Positions 6,619 through 11,103 of a stretch of DNA of 11,103 nt are shown here, in pieces; the stretch's first letter is position 1, and every line of letters begins with the position of its first letter. The translations under genes were made by a program, and so were the position numbers. This DNA comes from Marinosulfonomonas sp. (GTDB lineage Bacteria; Pseudomonadota; Alphaproteobacteria; Rhodobacterales; Rhodobacteraceae), in contig JAFLKA010000264.1 of the NCBI GenBank assembly GCA_022712735.1, forward strand, positions 1-11,103, written 5' to 3'. The notes under the pieces are model-generated. The model worked only from the letters and a program-made list of their open reading frames with translations. It had not been told where the DNA came from and made no database searches.

Positions 6619-8111
6619 CACAACATCAAAACGAACGCGCCTTTGTTATGGATTGGCCCGAACCTGACCCACGTTTTTTACGCAGCGAGTGTATGCCCGC
6701 GCCAGAAATTGCATCCGCAACGATCTTTGGAAAAAAGTGGGCGAATTGGATTAGCACCGCCGCCGAAGCCAAATCGGCACCAGCAGATTATGCCATAGCT
6801 GCGCTGCTTACCGTGGCAGGGGCGCTTATCGGTAATACGCGATGGGTGTCCCCATGGGCTGGCTGGTCTGAGCCACCGATCATCTGGATGATGGCCATCG
6901 GCCTGCCATCTAGCGGCAAATCGCCTGCTTTGGATGCGGTTATCTCACCACTGAAAGCCCTTGAGACTGCACTACGTAAAGTAACGGAGGGTGAACGGGC
7001 CGAATGGCATGAACATTCCGAAGTCGCTAAACTGGTGGAAAGCACATGGAAAGAGGCGGCCAAGGCAGCCTTAAAGGAAGGGGATACACCACCCAAGCGG
7101 CCAGATACCGCAAACACAGGCACCGAACCCTTTGCGCCGCGCCTGTGCATCGCTGATGGCACGATTGAACGCCTTGCCGTGGGGCTCGAAAAGTAAGCGC
7201 GTGGCACGTTGGTTGCGCGTGATGAACTCTCAGGCTGGCTTCACGGCATGACACGTTACGCAGGCGGTGGATCTGATCGTCCATTTTGGATCGAAGCATA
7301 TGGCGGTCGTAGATACACGGTTGAACGCATGGGCCGTGATCCTGTCAATATTGACCGCCTGTCCATTGGCGTGGTTGGCGGCATTCAACCGGACAAGCTG
7401 AAATCACTTTTGATGAAGACCGATGATGATGGCTTACTGGCACGATTCACACCGGTTTGGCCCGAACCCGTTCCCGTTAAGAGGCCGCAATCTGCCCCTG
7501 ATGACGCATTCATACGTAACGCGCTCGACCGGCTTTGATCGCTACGTATGGTAACGGACGAACACGACGTAACCCGCCCGTGGCACATACCGTTTACGGA
7601 ACAAGCCCGCGACCGCCTCGATACGTTACGTATACATCTACGTAGCATAGAGACTGAGGCCGATGGGCTTATATTATCTTACATAGGAAAACTGTCAGGC
7701 CTAACCATTCGCCTTGCCCTGGTAATAGCCTATCTGGATTGGGCAGTTGATGGCGGAGATGAGCCGCTTGAAATTACGGAAGGTATTTTTGATCGTGCGG
7801 CCCTGTTTGTGACGGACTACGCCCTGCCCATGGCGCGGCTATCTTATGGTAGTGTGTCCCTCACAAAACCCGAACGCGCGGCACATCGTTTAGTGGCATT
7901 AATCAAGGCAAAGGCATGGACGCAATTTAGTTCCCGCGAAGTATTACGTCTGGAATGATCAGGTCTATCGCGCGCAACGGAGGTGAATGCGGCGATCATA
8001 ATTTTATTAGAGTCAAGCATTATCATGGAGTTGGATGGTAAAATTAATCCAAAAGGAGGTCACCCAAAACGGATATTTTTGGTTAACCCTGCAATTTGCG
8101 AAGCAATCTAA
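6615..8111 (+). pseudogene. DUF3987 helicase-like replication protein interrupted by three in-frame stops
   Basis: One reading frame of 498 codons runs from ATG 6615 to TAA 8109-8111 without any frameshift but contains three nonsense codons. TAA at 7194-7196 lies between GLEK and ARGTLVARDELSGW, TGA at 7536-7538 between ALDRL and SLRMVTDEHDV, and TGA at 7956-7958 between REVLRLE and SGLSRATEVNAA. The family is a P-loop ATPase found in phages and integrative elements; Walker A is GLPSSGKS (residues 96-103), and RDELSGW after the first stop fits a Walker B-type strand. The C-terminus ends in a winged-helix-like segment with GGHPKRIFLVNPAI. A Gln CAA to TAA change would explain the first stop; Leu TTA or TTG to TGA would explain the second. 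Length and all conserved blocks are otherwise kept, suggesting recent inactivation or, less likely, recoding. Confidence 0.85.
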
Positions 8112-8120
8112 TACCCCACC

Positions 8121-8186
8121 GACAAAACCGACAAAACGGACAGATCCACAAAATTTGCGAATTCTGTCAGTAAAGTCGGTTTTGTC
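8121..8186. repeat. Long inverted repeat (GACAAAACCGAC arms) with 9-bp tandem units
   Basis: GACAAAACCGAC (8121-8132) is perfectly complementary to GTCGGTTTTGTC (8175-8186); extended to 8121-8143 against 8164-8186, 19 of 23 positions pair. The left arm is made of three 9-base units (GACAAAACC, GACAAAACG, GACAGATCC). It lies 9 bp after the DUF3987 stop, so it could end transcription of that operon from either side. The interior (8144-8163) is AT-rich. A replication or processing site is an alternative. Confidence 0.75.
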
Positions 8187-8195
8187 AGGGGCGTT

Positions 8196-8375
8196 ATGAT
8201 CGAGAAGGAGACATTCGCTGCAATTTGAGCTAAGGTCAGCTATGCGCAGATAGTGTACTTTGCAAAGTTACGTGGACGGTCCAGAGCCGACTTTCGGCAC
8301 CAAGTTCAGTACCGCGATGCAGCAATTCAAAACAGGCATGATCTATCTCAGTACATCGAACAACTCATTACCTAA
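8196..8375 (+). pseudogene. Possible unidentified gene remnant
   Basis: The frame MIEKETFAAI ends at a TGA (8226-8228) and then continues AKVSYAQIVYFAKLRGRSRA... to TAA 8373-8375. Its amino-acid make-up is protein-like and a GAGAAGGAG lies just after the ATG. It stays in the same frame as DUF3987 and the inverted repeat, where the frame reads TDKTDKTDRS and then SKVGFV. I do not recognise a family. It could equally be chance open sequence. Confidence 0.2.
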
Positions 8376-8397
8376 CCAACAATTAACTTGGCATTCC

Positions 8398-8646
8398 CTA
8401 AAACGGTTTCTCGACACTTAACAGCATGCGTACCAAATCGTGTTGAGTTCGAGCCGATGTTTTATCGAATGTGCGCTGAAGGTGGGTGCGGATCGTGTTG
8501 ATCGAAATCCCCAGCTTTTCACTTACTTGTAAGAGATTTGACCCCAGACATAATTCGCGACACAATCTTAGTTGGGTTTCACTAAGTCCGTAAAGAACTG
8601 TAGCGTTCTCTAGGCGCGCATTTTGCGAGCGGTCTTGTCGGGCCAT
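8398..8646 (-). pseudogene. LuxR-type helix-turn-helix fragment fused out of frame to the integrase remnant
   Basis: Residues about 18-77 of this 82-codon frame (LYGLSETQLRLCRELCLGSN through the recognition segment LGISINTIRTHLQRTFDKTS) match the C-terminal DNA-binding domain of LuxR-family regulators, including the family pattern GISxNTxRTHLxRxFxKT. The N-terminal sensor or receiver part is missing. The first 11 codons (MARQDRSQNAR) are the integrase gene read in another frame, so the ATG at 8644-8646 is incidental and has no ribosome binding site. A promoterless LuxR tail is likely non-functional, although the helix-turn-helix itself looks intact. Confidence 0.7.
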
Positions 8647-9275
8647 TCTCTGGAATGTTCTGCCATGAAGTCAGTTATAGCTTCCCCCAGAGGCGCAGAG
8701 AGTGGCTGTGGGGGAGCTTGCTGTGCTTTGGATGGCTGGCCAAAGGAATAGTGGTCAAACCTTTCAGCGGCTCTTATGGCGGCATTGAGCTGATCTCTTC
8801 TGGCCTTTCTAATTTCTTTACGTAGGCCAATTTCGTTCTCATCCCATTGAGCGTCTGACAGGCCAGATGAAGAACAGAAGGCAGGGATCATTCCATCTAT
8901 AATTTGGTCAGAAAAGTCGTTGCACTCGCTTGCAGCGTCTTCATGAAACTCAAGTTCTTGTTTCATTGCGTCCAAAGATTGATCAGAAATCCCAGTATTG
9001 TTGAGTAGTTCAACATATCGCTTGAGTTTGCGCTGGAAGTAACTGCGCACCATTTCGCGAATTTCATCTTGCCTGAGTCGTGCCAAAGCGCTGTTATCCC
9101 TTATCAACCGCCCGCAAGATGCAAGATATCGGGAAAGATCACCAGCCCGATCTGGACAGCGTGTGAGAAGGGAAATCCTGATTGACTGGCGCTTGTCGTC
9201 TTCGGTCCGAGGTAGAGGCCAGCGGAAATAATAGATTCCGTGACGAGAAAGGCTTAGATAAGTATACAGTTTCAT
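8610..9275 (-). pseudogene. Tyrosine-type site-specific integrase (DUF6538 family), C-terminally truncated
   Basis: The 221 residues match the N-terminal region of DUF6538-type integrases: MKLYTYLSLSRHGIYYFRWP at the start, then the block RISLLTRCPDRAGDLSRYLA and a long helical segment. The last part (FMAEHSREWPDKTARKMRA) is the beginning of the core-binding domain. It ends at a TAG (8610-8612) where LuxR-derived sequence begins. The whole catalytic domain with the Arg-His-Arg-Tyr residues is gone; intact relatives are, as I recall, about two to three times as long. The ATG at 9275 has a weak ribosome binding site. It lies 67 bp beyond the 3' end of tRNA-Ser in the same orientation, the usual place for an integrase that uses the tRNA as attachment site. 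It cannot catalyse recombination. Confidence 0.8.
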
Positions 9276-9342
9276 GGGCGCTGTGCTTCACATTGTGTCG
9301 CACTTGATTGCTGGCCGCTTAAGTCACTGTTTTGTAAGTAAA

Positions 9343-9432
9343 TGGCGGAGAGACAGGGATTCGAACCCTGGGAACCCGTGAAGGCTCAACGGTTTTCGAG
9401 ACCGCCCCGTTCGACCACTCCGGCACCTCTCC
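9343..9432 (-). tRNA. tRNA-Ser (anticodon CGA)
   Basis: On the minus strand the acceptor GGAGAGG (9426-9432) pairs with TCTCTCC, followed by discriminator G and an encoded CCA (9343-9345). The D arm is CCG...CGG and the anticodon arm GCGGT-CTCGAAA-ACCGT, giving anticodon CGA (reads UCG codons). A long variable arm follows, as in all serine tRNAs, and the T arm is CAGGG-TTCGAAT-CCCTG. All stems close. Its 3' end is the likely insertion target of the adjacent element. Confidence 0.97.
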
Positions 9433-9465
9433 GCGAGATGGTTACGTATGTCGAACCAAGGCCCG

Positions 9466-9494
9466 TATCTAGGGTGCATATGGCCCCCATGCAA
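9466..9494 (-). promoter_or_regulatory. Probable sigma-70 promoter of tRNA-Ser
   Basis: On the minus strand TTGCAT (9489-9494) and TAGATA (9466-9471) are separated by exactly 17 bases. The -10 ends 33 bases before the mature tRNA 5' end, leaving a short leader for RNase P removal. It lies in the 79-base gap after the sulfotransferase stop. Confidence 0.5.
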
Positions 9495-9511
9495 GCGGGA
9501 ATTTCGGCGCC

Positions 9512-11103
9512 TTATTTTAGCGCGTCAAACAGCTCGCCTAGATCGTCCTCGTACCGCTGCCACGCCTTCACCGACGAGCGGTAAATAGGTTGGCGCACCT
9601 GATAGACCGATAGGGTATCGACACGGCGTTTGTTCTGGTGAGAATTCAGGCAGGCGTCTTCCCATTCCAGCCCGCAAGCCGCCAACAGTTTGCGGGATTC
9701 TTCCTCGGGGTTGGCGGTCAGGGCGTCATAGTGGATTTCGTGAAAATAGCCGGGCAGGGTCTCGCGCCAGAACGCAATCATATCCTCGAACATCTTATAA
9801 TAGGCGCCAAGATCACGCAGACTGTAGGCATAGCCATGCGTGCCCTCGCGGAACACGTTTTTATAGATCGACAGCAAGTTGTCGCGCGGGTCACGCCGCA
9901 CTACCACGACATGGGCACGGGGCAGGGCGATTTTGACCAGCCCCATGAATGTATAGGTCTGGATTGATTTATCGGTGATCCGGTCCGCATCGGGAAAAAG
10001 GGCTCGCATGTATTCGGTATAATGCGCGCCCAGTTGTTTCAGGGCCTCATTGCCGATATTGGTGACCGCGTTAAATGCACCATCTGGCGTGCCGACCAGC
10101 CGATAGGCCTCGCGGGAAAACGCGCCGATTTCGCCCGCACCAGTGACGGTGCTGTGGCTGGCCAGAATTTGCTCCACCAATGTGGTGCCGGATCGCGGCA
10201 TTCCGGTGACAAAGATTGGCGCGAAACTGTCGTCGCCGACACCGTCATAGGTGCCAAAGTCCACATTGCGAAATGCTTGTTTGATCCTTTCTATTTCAAT
10301 GGCGCGGGTGTTCACATTATAGGGGTGCGCCTTGCGCATCAGCCCGTTCGCGGTATTCAGGTATGGAAAAACCTGATCGTATTTTTTGCAATCATCCATC
10401 GCTTTGGACAGGGCAAATCCAAGGTTCATCCGGTCGGCCTCGTCCAGTCCCTTGTCCGCATAGCTTTGTTTCATCTGTGCAATCAAAGGATCATCGGCAT
10501 TAAATTTATGCGAGGCGCTGAAGGTGCGGTAGGTTTCGCCGTTGCTTGGCTCCAGTTCAATCGCCTTGCGGAAATCCGCGTCAGCCGCCGCAAATTTGCC
10601 TTGGGTTTGCAGTAGTGCCGCCCGACGGGAATAGGCAAAGGCGTAATCGGGGTTTACCTTTATGGCTTTGGCGAAGTTTTTCATCGCGTCATCGTTCTGG
10701 CGCAATACCCCTTGGGCCCGTGCCATCATCGCGTAAACCTGTGCCGATTCATCCCCCAGCCGGATTGCCGCCTGAAAGGCCTCAATCGCATCCCCGTCCT
10801 GCTCGGCCTTGGCCAATAGCGTGCCGAGGGTAAAACGGGCTTCGGCCAGTTTTGGTGCCCGCTTGCAGGCATTGCGGGCCAGCTTTATCGCCTCGTCGTC
10901 CTGATCCATTCGCGCCAGTGCGCGGGCCAGATTTGACATGGCGACCGCCAGCTTCGGGTCGGCATTCAGTGCACGGCGTAATTCTTCGGCGGCATCAACC
11001 GGCCGACCACTATCCAGCAACAACCGCCCCAGATCATTGCGAATAACAGCGGCGTTCGGGGCCAGTGTTGTGGCAAGGCGATAACTGGTCAGGGCGGCGT
11101 CGG
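9512..11103 (-). CDS. TPR-repeat sulfotransferase family protein (5' end beyond the window)
   Basis: The frame is open from the right edge (DAALTSYRLATTLAPNAAVI...) to TAA 9512-9514, so the true start lies outside; an internal TTG at 11023 is not it. The first half is a series of tetratricopeptide repeats (for example FAYSRRAALLQTQGKFAAAD, nucleotides about 10580-10640). The second half is a sulfotransferase domain: the 5'-phosphosulfate-binding loop FVTGMPRSGTTLVEQ lies at about 10165-10209, and the 3'-phosphate-binding RRDPRDNLLSIYKN at about 9855-9900. Such enzymes transfer a sulfuryl group from PAPS to an acceptor that cannot be deduced here. The conserved loops are intact, so it is probably active and belongs to the host chromosome rather than to the decayed element. 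Confidence 0.9.
   Translation of the reverse strand, partial: DAALTSYRLATTLAPNAAVIRNDLGRLLLDSGRPVDAAEELRRALNADPKLAVAMSNLARALARMDQDDEAIKLARNACKRAPKLAEARFTLGTLLAKAEQDGDAIEAFQAAIRLGDESAQVYAMMARAQGVLRQNDDAMKNFAKAIKVNPDYAFAYSRRAALLQTQGKFAAADADFRKAIELEPSNGETYRTFSASHKFNADDPLIAQMKQSYADKGLDEADRMNLGFALSKAMDDCKKYDQVFPYLNTANGLMRKAHPYNVNTRAIEIERIKQAFRNVDFGTYDGVGDDSFAPIFVTGMPRSGTTLVEQILASHSTVTGAGEIGAFSREAYRLVGTPDGAFNAVTNIGNEALKQLGAHYTEYMRALFPDADRITDKSIQTYTFMGLVKIALPRAHVVVVRRDPRDNLLSIYKNVFREGTHGYAYSLRDLGAYYKMFEDMIAFWRETLPGYFHEIHYDALTANPEEESRKLLAACGLEWEDACLNSHQNKRRVDTLSVYQVRQPIYRSSVKAWQRYEDDLGELFDALK

Larger units (their letters stand above)
4395..9342. mobile_element. Decayed tRNA-Ser-associated integrated element
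   Basis: The stretch carries an XRE regulator remnant, a damaged restriction-modification-type methylase, a Toprim/DUF3987 replication module, a LuxR fragment and an integrase N-terminus that starts 67 bp from the 3' end of tRNA-Ser(CGA). This gene set beside a tRNA is typical of an integrative island or phage-like element. All its coding parts are truncated, frameshifted or interrupted. I could not find a copy of the tRNA 3' end at the far side, so the left limit is only where recognisable remnants begin. Confidence 0.6.

Noticed and set aside
7750..7759. ATGGCGGAGA matches the DNA at the tRNA 3' end (10 bp); TGGCGGAG also occurs at 860-867
   Set aside because: The matches end before the T arm, one lies inside DUF3987 coding sequence, and such short GC-rich words are expected; neither is a credible attachment site.
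10022..10615. 197-codon plus-strand frame
   Set aside because: It is antisense to the sulfotransferase, whose PAPS-binding loops are intact.

Overview
The window looks like a chromosomal stretch of an alphaproteobacterium, most likely Rhodobacterales (Roseobacter group). This rests on recalled protein resemblance (a DUF1194 protein, a glutathione-dependent formaldehyde-activating enzyme remnant, a TPR-sulfotransferase, a DUF6538-type integrase); no database search was possible.

Layout. (1) 41-1245: a DUF1194 von Willebrand-like gene on the minus strand and, facing away from it, a broken gfa gene. The gfa remnant has a one-base frameshift, a lost zinc-ligand cysteine and a missing 3' half, and its homology ends exactly at an 18-bp perfect palindrome. 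(2) 1308-4037 (minus): a probable two-gene operon of a small Gly/Pro-rich lipoprotein and a large exported caspase-like protein (intact His/Cys dyad, Sel1/TPR repeats, C-terminal peptidoglycan-binding-like segment). These are the best-preserved accessory genes here. (3) About 4395-9342: a badly decayed integrated element next to a tRNA-Ser(CGA) gene. It holds an XRE-type helix-turn-helix remnant, a HSDR_N/N6-adenine methylase gene with a one-base frameshift, a Toprim primase tail fused in frame to that truncated methylase, a DUF3987 helicase-like gene whose single frame carries three nonsense codons and no frameshift, a GACAAAACC-type inverted repeat, a LuxR-type helix-turn-helix fragment, and the N-terminal part of a tyrosine-recombinase-type integrase beside the tRNA. 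(4) 9343-11103 (minus): tRNA-Ser(CGA) with a plausible promoter, then the 3' part of a TPR-sulfotransferase gene that runs off the right edge.

How the parts fit. The integrase start lies 67 bp from the 3' end of the tRNA, the classical place for an island integrase. The Toprim and DUF3987 genes overlap by 4 bp (ATGA), as in a primase-helicase replication module. At least two illegitimate junctions (methylase/Toprim near 6285; integrase/LuxR near 8615), together with the nonsense codons, show that the element has lost its capacity to move and probably to replicate. The surviving caspase-lipoprotein pair lies just left of the clear remnants; whether it arrived with the element cannot be told from this window. 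No CRISPR array, rRNA or complete insertion sequence was seen.
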